Origin: Stentor roeselii
Taxonomy: Eukaryota > Ciliophora > Heterotrichea > Heterotrichida > Stentoridae
NCBI GenBank assembly: GCA_006503475.1
Contig: RSEH01000061.1
Location: 116,069-180,068, forward strand
Reading direction: 5' to 3'
DNA: 64,000 nt
Each line of letters begins with the position of its first letter. Position 1 is the stretch's first letter. Shown piece by piece: positions 37,638 to 45,433 of the stretch. The position numbers and the translations under genes were made by a program. The notes beneath the pieces are model-generated. The model did no database searches and had not been told where the DNA came from. It was given only the letters and a program-made list of their open reading frames with translations.

Positions 37638-38624
37638 TCACATGATCCCGCAAGTGCTCTTTTCTTTTAACTGACTCTGAAGAAAAGCGTCTCCTTGTTG
37701 CACACTTTCATGTAAAAGTCTCAGTGAGTGGAAATCAACATTCAAATTCGAGCTCCACTGTTTATTATGATAGTTCTCAACAAAATGAACACTACTTCTC
37801 GGAATTCCAAGCTTCATTACCACGCCTTCTATTTTTGAATCAAGGATTTCTCGAAGTTTTTCCTCTTCTCTGACAGTTGCCTCGACTTTATCAATGTGCG
37901 TGAGGACGATTTGTGGGTAAAAATATCCTTTATTTCTAGCCATGTGCAAAATTTCATGATAAAAAGCGGTTTCTTCATCGCCATTTGGAATCTCTTCTAA
38001 ACTCCCATCAAAAACGAATAATAAGCAATGGGGCTTGTTGGTTAAAGTTGGGTTGTTTATCATTATTTCTGTTGGGAATAATTGAGTGTCTTTTTTCCAA
38101 AACTCCCAAAGCATGAATGCATATCGATGATTTCTTTGGTCTACTTTGCTTTGATCTTTGACTTTTCCTTGTAAAATCAAATCTGCCTGGGCTTTTTCTT
38201 TTACATCCATCCAGATCTGTCCTCGGGTATCATGAACTTTTATGCCACTGTCTGACCCGCTTTCATGTTTAATCACAACAGTAGTGTATAAAGTCGTACC
38301 CTCATTTTGCGAAGTCCCTTTGACAACAAGTTTATGATGAATTTCATCAGGAAGGTCCTGTGTGTTATGATAAGCCCTGTAAAAAGTCCTCAACAATGAA
38401 GACTTTCCAGATCCCGAAGGACCAAATAGCAAAATATTGATGTTGTTGGGCAAGACCGAATAGTTCAGTTCAGGGTTACTGCGAATGGGAATAATTTGAA
38501 ACTGCGTCAGGGCTGCCCGAAGCTGAGAAACTTGTCGAACCATCAGTTCAGAGACATTATTTTGGCCTTTTTTCTTTGATGAACGCTTGTCTGCGGGAGG
38601 TGCTGGGAAACCTTTTTTTTCCAT
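37638..38624 (-). CDS. P-loop GTPase (IFI44/dynamin-related-like)
   Basis: A 328-residue protein with a Walker A motif (LLFGPSGSGKSSLLR, about 67-80), a VHDTRGQIW switch-2-like DxxG and VLTHIDKV in the position of the N/TKxD box. A serine/lysine-rich leader precedes it and a Cys is near the C-terminus (STCGIM). Overall order recalls IFI44-type and other single-domain GTPases that act in membrane or cytoskeletal traffic; the exact family is not certain. It is divergent from the Mis18/Yippee-like gene with 44 bp between starts. Confidence 0.75.
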   Translation of the reverse strand: MEKKGFPAPPADKRSSKKKGQNNVSELMVRQVSQLRAALTQFQIIPIRSNPELNYSVLPNNINILLFGPSGSGKSSLLRTFYRAYHNTQDLPDEIHHKLVVKGTSQNEGTTLYTTVVIKHESGSDSGIKVHDTRGQIWMDVKEKAQADLILQGKVKDQSKVDQRNHRYAFMLWEFWKKDTQLFPTEIMINNPTLTNKPHCLLFVFDGSLEEIPNGDEETAFYHEILHMARNKGYFYPQIVLTHIDKVEATVREEEKLREILDSKIEGVVMKLGIPRSSVHFVENYHNKQWSSNLNVDFHSLRLLHESVQQGDAFLQSQLKEKSTCGIM

Positions 38625-38668
38625 TGTTTAAATAATGGCCTCTATTCTTCGGATTGAAAAATACATAA

Positions 38669-39470
38669 ATGCTGCCACAGCCCAAGCCTTTTTTATGCAA
38701 GAACTGCAACATTTTGATCTCGACTGAAGAACACTTGATTCAGGGAGAGGATCATCTAACGTTTACTGTTGTGTAAGATGGATTTAGATACTCAGCACAA
38801 GAGAATGGGGATGAAGTCGTCTGTAACTATTGCAAGAAAATTCTAGCGCGCAAAGTGGTAATATTATTAACTCAGGGGTTCACAGTGGCATTTTGATTTG
38901 AGTGCTTTGTATATGAAAAGCATCGATACTGCGCAGATATCAATAATGTCACTCAAGAATTCGGATCTTCAAGTCTTCAAGCAACTTCTTCAAGAAATCT
39001 GTCAAGACGTTCATTTAGAAATAAAAGAAAAGCTTCTAGTAAAAAGTCAACTTCGCGGGATAACAACAGTAGAACAAACAGACCTATTAATTCTCCTCCA
39101 CAGAGCAGAAGGTCGACTTCTTTTGACAGACCGAAATGGTTTTTACAACGATTTATTATCTTCAGCCTTCAGAGCATTAGAAGGTCGAGTGTTGTTGATA
39201 GTAACAAACGTTGAAAACGACCCAAGCGAAGATGCTTTAGCCTCTGCAGAGATCACAGAACTTTCCAAATACGGAGACCAGCCAACGATAGGCGTATTGG
39301 CCGAGATGGGAAAAGTTGTTTGCTTCAGATCAAAGCCCTCGGCCTTCCAGGCCAGTCACATCGAGACCCTAGTGAAGAAGTCCGCCTTTTATAGAGAAAC
39401 TCCGAACTATGCAGGTCTTCCTGAATCTTTTCATCCAGCAAGCAAGTCTTATAAGTGTCCTCTTCTATAG
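38669..39470 (+). CDS. Mis18/Yippee-like zinc-binding protein (15-nt intron, apparent frameshift)
   Basis: The ATG at 38669 opens FLCKNCNILISTEEHL; a 15-nt intron (38773-38787) is removed in TFTV|VYSAQENGDEVVCNYC. The two Cys-x2-Cys pairs and the beta-rich segment between them resemble the Mis18/Yippee/cereblon zinc fold. After VVILLTQG the frame hits a stop. Skipping one G of the GGGG run at 38875-38878 continues as SQWHFDLSALYMKSIDTAQIS and runs to the TAG at 39468, 261 codons in all. A one-base assembly error, a real frameshift or a rare longer intron would each explain it. The long helical C-terminus is not recognised. Mis18 acts in centromere loading, but assignment within the superfamily is tentative. 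Confidence 0.7.
38773..38787 (+). other. 15-nt intron in the Mis18/Yippee-like gene
   Basis: GTAAGATGGATTTAG, phase 2. If retained it gives GTG TAA, an immediate stop. Its removal joins GT to A as a Val codon. Confidence 0.85.
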
Positions 39471-39496
39471 CTAAACATATGAATTAGGTTAAATAA

Positions 39497-40429
39497 CTAG
39501 GATGTGATTTGAACTTTAAATAAATTTGATGCGAATTTCAAATCGGAGTTCGATGTCAGAAGAGTGTCGTTTGAACAGTAAAGCCTATATAATGATCACC
39601 ATGCTCCGTTTGTACTTGGACGTTGACGGATTATGTTACCGTCGATCAACATCCAACCTTGGCTGTGACTGTATAAAATACTAGCCTGATACTTTGAAAG
39701 CAGCATATCTTTTATACAGATCTCACAGTCATCTGCACGGCCAATCCGAACAGGCGAGATATGCTGTTCCTGTGCATAAAAGCAATAAGTTTTCACCTCA
39801 CTAGCAGTAAAAACAGTCAACATCAAATTAGGATACGAGCTATTCCCAAACGCAATTTTAAAGAAAAGGTGAGTTTCTCCAATATTAACCAAAATATCAG
39901 AAGTAAGTTTAAAGCTATAGTCAAGCTTCAAGTAAACCCCTTGACCAACTCCCAGATCCCTTAAATAATACTCTTCACAATCCTCAGAAAAATAAATAAC
40001 AAACATTTGCCCATAGCATTTTTCCTCATTAGGAATAACAAAGTCACAACACCTAACACCTCCTTTCTTCACTTTACGCTTACCCCCAAAATAAACGACT
40101 CCAGGAGTAAAAGAATCCATATACCCCTGATAGTTAATATTGATAACCAAGTCCTTAGCAAGACTCGGCGAATTCTTGACTTTAAGTCTAAGTTCTTTAC
40201 CAGTCGGGTTCATATTCTTCAGTTTTTCCAGTCGACTAGTTGAATGTAAATTCGAAGTGTTAGGATTTACCAACTTTTCTCTAACAGCCTTCAATGAAAT
40301 CACAGATAAAGTTGAAGGACTTGCTTGAACAGGACTTGATGTCCTTTGTGGTTGAATAGTAATTTCAGGGACTTCTTCGAAATACTCTTTCCAGCACTAA
40401 ATATTAAATACAGAGTAATGATTTCCCAT
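39497..40429 (-). CDS. MGN-type FHA-domain protein 2 (two 15-nt introns)
   Basis: Three exons (40429-40412, 40396-39600, 39584-39497) encode 300 residues. Exon 1 encodes only MGNHYS; Gly2 with Ser6 fits myristoylation. The body parallels FHA protein 1: a VVYFGGKRK...MFVIYF..EYYLRDLGVGQGVYLK region, then an FHA core (VRIGRADDCEICIKDMLLSKYQASI, STNGAWLY). Without removal of the second intron the reading stops after NGAW; with it the protein continues LYCSNDTLL...FKVQITS and ends where its paralogue does. The first intron is at the homologous place in both genes. It probably reads phosphothreonine signals at a membrane (inference). Confidence 0.88.
39585..39599 (-). other. 15-nt intron 2 in FHA gene 2
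   Basis: The minus strand reads GTGATCATTATATAG, phase 2, with a GTG rather than GTA start. Retention gives TGG TGA. Absent from the paralogue at 23289-24200. Confidence 0.88.
40397..40411 (-). other. 15-nt intron 1 in FHA gene 2
   Basis: The minus strand reads GTATTTAATATTTAG, phase 0, after six codons. It is the positional counterpart of the intron at 24171-24185. Confidence 0.9.
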
Positions 40430-40443
40430 GATTTATAAAAATG

Positions 40444-41439
40444 TTATTTATTTTTAGGATTTTTTGGAATGTTTTTCACCTTCACCTGGTCATCAACTTC
40501 TTTAATCTCGATTTGTTCCATGTCTGAATCGTCCACCTCTTCCGCTAAGGTCTTGATATCAATTCCGCGGGTACCTCTTGCCAAGGGTTTCCTTTGATCA
40601 GGGTGTTCTTTCCACCCAATAAAATGAACCAATTCAAAAGTAGCAGGTATTTTCCCTATAAACTCCCCTGTTTTTTCCATGAAAAGGCCGCGATAAATCG
40701 CGTCCGTGGCAATGAAAGTGTCCTTAGCAAGCATCATTCTTCTAGAAAAAGTTGAATTTCCTTCTCCAACTCTCTGCAAAAAGTTCATCAAAGCGAAAGA
40801 GTCATCAAAGTAAAAAGTATTCAAATCAGCATTTGCCGTGATAAGCTTATAATTCAATCTAATCAAAACCTGCCCGACATCCGTGATGTTCAACATTGGC
40901 GAGACATGAGTGCTTACACCTCCTTCACGTTCTTGTTCAGCTAAACTAAGGCAAATTCTCAGTTCTTGAAGGGTGTCCCCTCCAAGAGCGACTCCTAAAA
41001 GTGACCCGTCAGGTTTAAGGGAATTAAGCCATTTTTCAGCTGTTTCATGAACATTGTTCACCCAGTGAAGCTGTAAGTTGTTAATGATTAAATCGAAGTA
41101 GTTATCAGGAAAGGCCCAGTTTTCATCGTCCAGGCAAAGACCTGCGATTTTCACTCCAGGGATTGAAGAGTTTTTTAAGGAAAGGTCGAGACTGGCCTTG
41201 CAAGAGTCGACTACTGTCATTTGTCGGATGCCGAAAGCGCCTTTAGGAAGAGATCGAGTGAATATGTGAGTCATTGGACCGATGAAGCAGACGTTTTCGT
41301 AGTTTTTTCTTGTTATTGAACCGAGACGGGCTATTATGTGAGAGGCTCCGAGTTCGTGGTAGTAAAATTCGGAAAGTTGCTGGTTGTGGACTATTCGATT
41401 CTTTTGTAGTGATTTGAGGGTCTTATCGAATATCTTCAT
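40444..41439 (-). CDS. NDUFAF5: NDUFAF5-like complex I assembly hydroxylase/methyltransferase
   Basis: A 331-residue class I methyltransferase-fold protein. The start MKIFDKTLKSLQKNR matches the conserved IFDR.LK.R...R of NDUFAF5. The LCLDDENWAFPDNYFDLIINNLQLHWVN segment, NDIPG-type LKPDG loop and MYFDDSF-like region (NTFYFDDSFALMNFL) follow. In animals NDUFAF5 hydroxylates an Arg of NDUFS7 during mitochondrial complex I assembly. A clear N-terminal mitochondrial presequence is missing, and the C-terminus after KPLARGT is an acidic/lysine tail. Its ATG overlaps the stop of the TTL gene by one base (TAATG). Confidence 0.87.
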   Translation of the reverse strand: MKIFDKTLKSLQKNRIVHNQQLSEFYYHELGASHIIARLGSITRKNYENVCFIGPMTHIFTRSLPKGAFGIRQMTVVDSCKASLDLSLKNSSIPGVKIAGLCLDDENWAFPDNYFDLIINNLQLHWVNNVHETAEKWLNSLKPDGSLLGVALGGDTLQELRICLSLAEQEREGGVSTHVSPMLNITDVGQVLIRLNYKLITANADLNTFYFDDSFALMNFLQRVGEGNSTFSRRMMLAKDTFIATDAIYRGLFMEKTGEFIGKIPATFELVHFIGWKEHPDQRKPLARGTRGIDIKTLAEEVDDSDMEQIEIKEVDDQVKVKNIPKNPKNK

Positions 41440-43325
41440 TAATTATTACAGTCTATGACTCGCTCGCTAAAGACTAATTCAAATTTATTCGAGATCAGAC
41501 CTTCTGGAATCCACTTCTGGAACTTCTTAGAGTCAGGACTGGGGCAAAATAACTGGTCCAGCGTCAGTCGGAAGGTGTTATCAAGGACACTCGGAATCAG
41601 CCTGCTCAAATGACTGCAGCTAAGTTCTAAGCAAGGATTCGTATTAACTTCAATAAGCCAGACATGAAACTGTTCATCAACCATGAAGTCATATCCAAGA
41701 AGTTCAAAACTATGTAATTTTCTTGCAGGGTCCACAAGAGGCGCTGCAACTTGAAAGGTATCAATAATGATCGACCTAATTTGCGAGTTGATGTCTTTTT
41801 CGAAGTTCACTTTTGAACTTGCATGTTCCTGATTCAAGAAATTTTGAAATTCAGAGTAACTAAGTTTATTACCTGGCTCAAACTTTCCATATTCTTCTGA
41901 ATGTTTCTGAATCGCGTCATTTGTAAGATGAATGAACTTGTTTTGGCTTTTAAGAGAAAACTCCTTGCTGGAGGTCCTGATGTAGCCTTCGGGAAAGAAG
42001 TACCCTTGAAGGTTTGTGTTGAAAATTGTGAGTAACCCGAAACAACGGATGTCAAATTTTCGTTTAAAGAGAAGAAGAGGACGTTCAAGGTACTTTTGGA
42101 TTACGAAAGTCCGGCCTTCTCTTGGGTTAGAGATTTTGTCTTGGATGTCTTCTAAGGAATTTAGAACTTTTATACCTTTGCCTCGATTTGTGTTTTCACC
42201 TGGTTTTATTATCCAGAGCTTTTGACCTGATGACTTTAGAATCTCGTGGAAGGATTGTTGGAATTCTTTGAATCCTTCATCGGTTTTACCGGATTTTACG
42301 TGGAATGTTAAAGGAATCACTTCGAATGGAGGTCTTCCTTTCGATAAGTAGAATTTTTTTAAATTCATAAAAAGTCTTTTTTTACTAACAAGATGCTTAT
42401 TCAAGTTCAACCGATTATGAACTTTTATCAAACTCATGTCCAAAGGGTTTGGATTCGAGAGACTCACGAAAGAACTGGACTTAAAAATCAAGTTAAACCC
42501 TTGTCTTTCCATCTCTTGCATCTTTTTCAATGGCGGTTTTTTCGGAAGTTGAGTAGTGGCCATAAGAAGATCGTTTCCAGGAGGTAGTCTGTTTATTGTT
42601 TTTTTATGTTTCACACTTGTCCAGATAAAATGAGCTTCACGGGTAGAGTCGACTTTCGTCCACCAAGGCCGGGTTCTTATAATTTTTACGACAAGGTCTG
42701 AATTGTTTCCAGCTCCTACAAAAAATTTATAGGTTTTTAATTCGTTAACCCGCATTTGGATCCCGTTAGTGCTTCGAAGTGTTTTTAGAAAATAGTCGAA
42801 AACGAATTCTTTCAATTTTGCTGAGTCGTCTTCATAAAGCATGGGTAAATTAACCGAAGTTTTTTTACTCAAAACATTTTTCCTTGCTTCCTTAAGTGAC
42901 CTGGGAGATTCCCTCCCTTCCCTAACATAAGGCGAAATAAACCTTTTGATATACTTAGTCGGCGAGGTCGAAATAACCAATTCCGGTACATCACCTTGCA
43001 ATTTTCCAATATTTTCAATTAAACTAAGTCCTTTCCGATGTCTAAACTTCTGGACAACAGTAGTTTTTCCATGAGGCGGTTCATCACGTTCAGCTCCAAA
43101 AACAAACTCTTTCTGCGGTACTGATTTTTTATTGCTTTTCGGCATTTCAGGCACGTTTTGTTCGAGTGAATGACTTTTGAAACCAGGGTGAACAGTCGAG
43201 TTTAGTCCAGCAACCAAGCGTTTTTTGCAAAGACTTGAAAAATGCAGGTCAATCAAGGCAGAGTAGCGAAAAGGAGGAGTGTAAGCTGAGAACGAGTTAA
43301 GAGGAATGATTGACTTTTCATTCAT
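41439..43325 (-). CDS. Tubulin tyrosine ligase-like (TTLL) enzyme
   Basis: A 628-residue ATP-grasp protein. The TTL domain (about 330-600) shows LWIIKPGENTNRGKGIKVL, FVIQKYLERPLLLFKRKFDIRCF, a KFIHLTNDAIQKHSE stretch and YDFMVDEQFHVWLIEVNTNPCLE, with the D and E/N metal ligands of ATP-grasp enzymes. Such enzymes add glutamate, glycine or tyrosine to tubulin; the FIHLTNDAIQK motif fits the polymodifying TTLLs, but glutamylase and glycylase cannot be told apart here. The first 150 residues are basic and disordered. In a ciliate with dense cortical microtubules a ciliary or cortical role is likely. Confidence 0.88.
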   Translation of the reverse strand: MNEKSIIPLNSFSAYTPPFRYSALIDLHFSSLCKKRLVAGLNSTVHPGFKSHSLEQNVPEMPKSNKKSVPQKEFVFGAERDEPPHGKTTVVQKFRHRKGLSLIENIGKLQGDVPELVISTSPTKYIKRFISPYVREGRESPRSLKEARKNVLSKKTSVNLPMLYEDDSAKLKEFVFDYFLKTLRSTNGIQMRVNELKTYKFFVGAGNNSDLVVKIIRTRPWWTKVDSTREAHFIWTSVKHKKTINRLPPGNDLLMATTQLPKKPPLKKMQEMERQGFNLIFKSSSFVSLSNPNPLDMSLIKVHNRLNLNKHLVSKKRLFMNLKKFYLSKGRPPFEVIPLTFHVKSGKTDEGFKEFQQSFHEILKSSGQKLWIIKPGENTNRGKGIKVLNSLEDIQDKISNPREGRTFVIQKYLERPLLLFKRKFDIRCFGLLTIFNTNLQGYFFPEGYIRTSSKEFSLKSQNKFIHLTNDAIQKHSEEYGKFEPGNKLSYSEFQNFLNQEHASSKVNFEKDINSQIRSIIIDTFQVAAPLVDPARKLHSFELLGYDFMVDEQFHVWLIEVNTNPCLELSCSHLSRLIPSVLDNTFRLTLDQLFCPSPDSKKFQKWIPEGLISNKFELVFSERVIDCNN

Positions 43326-43334
43326 TTAATAATA

Positions 43335-43808
43335 TTAAGAAACATCTAAAGGTACTCTTCCTTGACGTGATCGAAACCTCAGCTTTTTTATCTTTATTTG
43401 GATTCCGCATGGGATTGAAGGCTTTAGAAGAGCCACTGGAGGGTTTGATTTCGCTTTTCTTGTTAAAAGACTTGCGGAAGACCCTCGGATTCTCATAGTT
43501 TCTATGATTTCATTGTTGATTTTAAAGCTTTGGTTAAAAGAACTCACTTTTTCTCTGCGGATGAAGTTTCGGGTGTGTGTCCTGGTTGATGAGAAGGTTT
43601 TTGTTACTTTTTCTGGACGGCTTTTGAAGGTGAGGTCGGGACTGTCCTTTGAAACTTCTTCCATTTTGAAGGTTTTGGGTATTTTCAATTTCTTAATTAC
43701 ATCTTTAGTCCCTCCATTCCGCTGGAGGACTATTTTGTGGTACGGGTGACGGTATTCGAACCTGTCTAGTTCCATTTCATACAGCACTGCACAGAGGCTT
43801 TTTTCCAT
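43335..43808 (-). CDS. Small basic protein, unknown
   Basis: A 157-residue protein (MEKSLCAVLYEMELDRF). A short hydrophobic/tyrosine-rich N-terminus is followed by a long basic, disordered region with many Ser/Thr. No domain was recognised. It lies 9 bp upstream of the TTLL gene on the same strand. Its ATG is 8 bp from the ATG of the divergent RING/coiled-coil gene. Confidence 0.6.
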   Translation of the reverse strand: MEKSLCAVLYEMELDRFEYRHPYHKIVLQRNGGTKDVIKKLKIPKTFKMEEVSKDSPDLTFKSRPEKVTKTFSSTRTHTRNFIRREKVSSFNQSFKINNEIIETMRIRGSSASLLTRKAKSNPPVALLKPSIPCGIQIKIKKLRFRSRQGRVPLDVS

Positions 43809-43816
43809 AGATTATT
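43809..43816. promoter_or_regulatory. 8-bp divergent intergenic region
   Basis: Eight bases (AGATTATT) are all that separates the start codons of two divergent genes. 5' untranslated regions or promoter elements must overlap the opposite gene's coding sequence. Confidence 0.6.
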
Positions 43817-45427
43817 ATGTCTAAAAGGAAAAATCTCGACATCGACAAAAAAATACTCAACCCTCTCCCCTCCCTTAAAAGATTCGACCGTATGGTCCAC
43901 TCTCCAAAAGTCGTTCCAAAGTCTCAGTCACCTCATTCCCTAGTCGATTCCCAAACAAAAGAAAAAAACAAACGTTCACCAGGTTTATTCATAAAAAGAC
44001 TTGACAAGTTAGGCAAAAAAATCTCAAAAGAAGCAAGTTCAATGAGTCCTGTTCTAACAAAACTCGAAACCGTTTCAATTTTAGAGAAAAGTCTTGAGTC
44101 CCACGAAGACGACAGCGAAAACCTTGACTCGATCGATGTGAAGAAAGACCTTTTAAGCAGTACCAGCAGTAGTTTAGCGAAAACAAGAGAAAGTGACTTT
44201 AAACGAGACCCAAGCAAGAAAAAATTTCATGATATTGAAGTAGCGAGTTTACAGAAAAAAAATGAGGAATGCGTTAGTTATATCGACTCGTTACTTGCGG
44301 AAATCAATCAACTTAAAGTGAAGGCGAAAAACGCTGAAGAGAACTCTGAAAGAGTTTTTCACAACTGGCAAGTCAGTGAAAATTCCATAAAAATCATGCA
44401 GAATATCATTCAAAATTCAGATTCCAAGATGAAAGAAATGCAAAATGCTCTGAGGTTCAAAGAAGTTGAACTGGAAGAATTTAAAGAATTGCTGAAAAAA
44501 AGTGAAGATAAGAGAAAAGTCGCGAATGAACAAGTGAATGACTTTGAATCCACCCTGGTCATGTTTCAAAGACAGTCGAATAAACTGAACTCAACGATTA
44601 ACGAGCTGAATAAAGAAGTCACTCGCTGTAAAAATCAAATTTCTCATCAAAATCAAGTCATTTCTGAACTTAACACCCAAATTTCCCTTCTTCAAAAAGA
44701 TGCAGAGCTGGAAAAGGTAAAAAACATGAATGATTTAATAGAAAGTGAACATACAAAACAACTTCTAGTTGAAAGAATCGAAGAATTTGAACTAAAACTC
44801 GAAAAATCTGAATCAGAACTGAAAAAAATGCAAGAAATCGCTTTAAAGTACCAAAAAGATGCAAGTCTTTCAGGTTCTGCCTCCCACGGGTTGAAACGAG
44901 CAGAGACTTCAATAGAAAGCCGCGTTTTTTCCAATCTTTCTAAAGAAGAAGCAAGTCGCTGGCACGAGCGCTACTTCAACCTGGAGGAAGAACTATCATC
45001 ACTAAAAGAATCTCTGAAAAAATACGAAAAAAACGATTCTTACTTCAAATCTCAACTTTCTCAAAAAAACCAGTTAATTCAAAACCTCGAAGGAACAATA
45101 CAAACTTTAGAATCATCTTCACAAAGCCCTTCATTAACCATTCGTAACCCTTTACTAGAAACTTCTTTAGAAATCCTTTTAGAACGTTTAAAGTCCTTTG
45201 AAGACCACTTCCGATGTGAGTCTTGTGCGAAAATAACAGAAAAACCTTTTTTAGCTCTTCCTTGTTTACATCTTTTTTGCAAGACCTGCTCAGATTTCAA
45301 TGAAAAAATGTGTTCGATATGTGCTTTGAAAAACGTCATCATGGAAAGTGTTCCTTTAATTGACGTCTCTTTTGAGATGTGCAGAAATTTCAAAGAAGAG
45401 TTGAAGAGGTTAATTGAGTTGATTTAG
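43817..45427 (+). CDS. Coiled-coil protein with C-terminal RING
   Basis: A 536-residue protein. The first 130 residues are basic/Ser-rich and disordered, about 145-440 is a long coiled coil with heptad leucines, and about 468-510 forms a RING-type finger (FRCESCAKITEKPFLALPCLHLFCKTC..CSICAL), with a CLHLFC core as in many E3 ligases such as Bre1 or TRIM-like proteins. Coiled coil plus terminal RING recalls Bre1 (histone H2B ubiquitination), but without sequence support beyond the finger. The next ATG follows 6 bp after the stop. Confidence 0.75.
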   Translation: MSKRKNLDIDKKILNPLPSLKRFDRMVHSPKVVPKSQSPHSLVDSQTKEKNKRSPGLFIKRLDKLGKKISKEASSMSPVLTKLETVSILEKSLESHEDDSENLDSIDVKKDLLSSTSSSLAKTRESDFKRDPSKKKFHDIEVASLQKKNEECVSYIDSLLAEINQLKVKAKNAEENSERVFHNWQVSENSIKIMQNIIQNSDSKMKEMQNALRFKEVELEEFKELLKKSEDKRKVANEQVNDFESTLVMFQRQSNKLNSTINELNKEVTRCKNQISHQNQVISELNTQISLLQKDAELEKVKNMNDLIESEHTKQLLVERIEEFELKLEKSESELKKMQEIALKYQKDASLSGSASHGLKRAETSIESRVFSNLSKEEASRWHERYFNLEEELSSLKESLKKYEKNDSYFKSQLSQKNQLIQNLEGTIQTLESSSQSPSLTIRNPLLETSLEILLERLKSFEDHFRCESCAKITEKPFLALPCLHLFCKTCSDFNEKMCSICALKNVIMESVPLIDVSFEMCRNFKEELKRLIELI

Positions 45428-45433
45428 TAATAA

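Noticed and set aside
38858-38885. A 28-nt intron to repair the Mis18/Yippee-like frame
   Set aside because: All other introns here are 15 nt; a one-base homopolymer change is simpler. Kept as an alternative in the findings.
44240-44254. GTAGCGAGTTTACAG as a possible hidden 15-nt intron
   Set aside because: No in-frame stop, not AT-rich like the confirmed introns, and the translated residues fit the surrounding helix.
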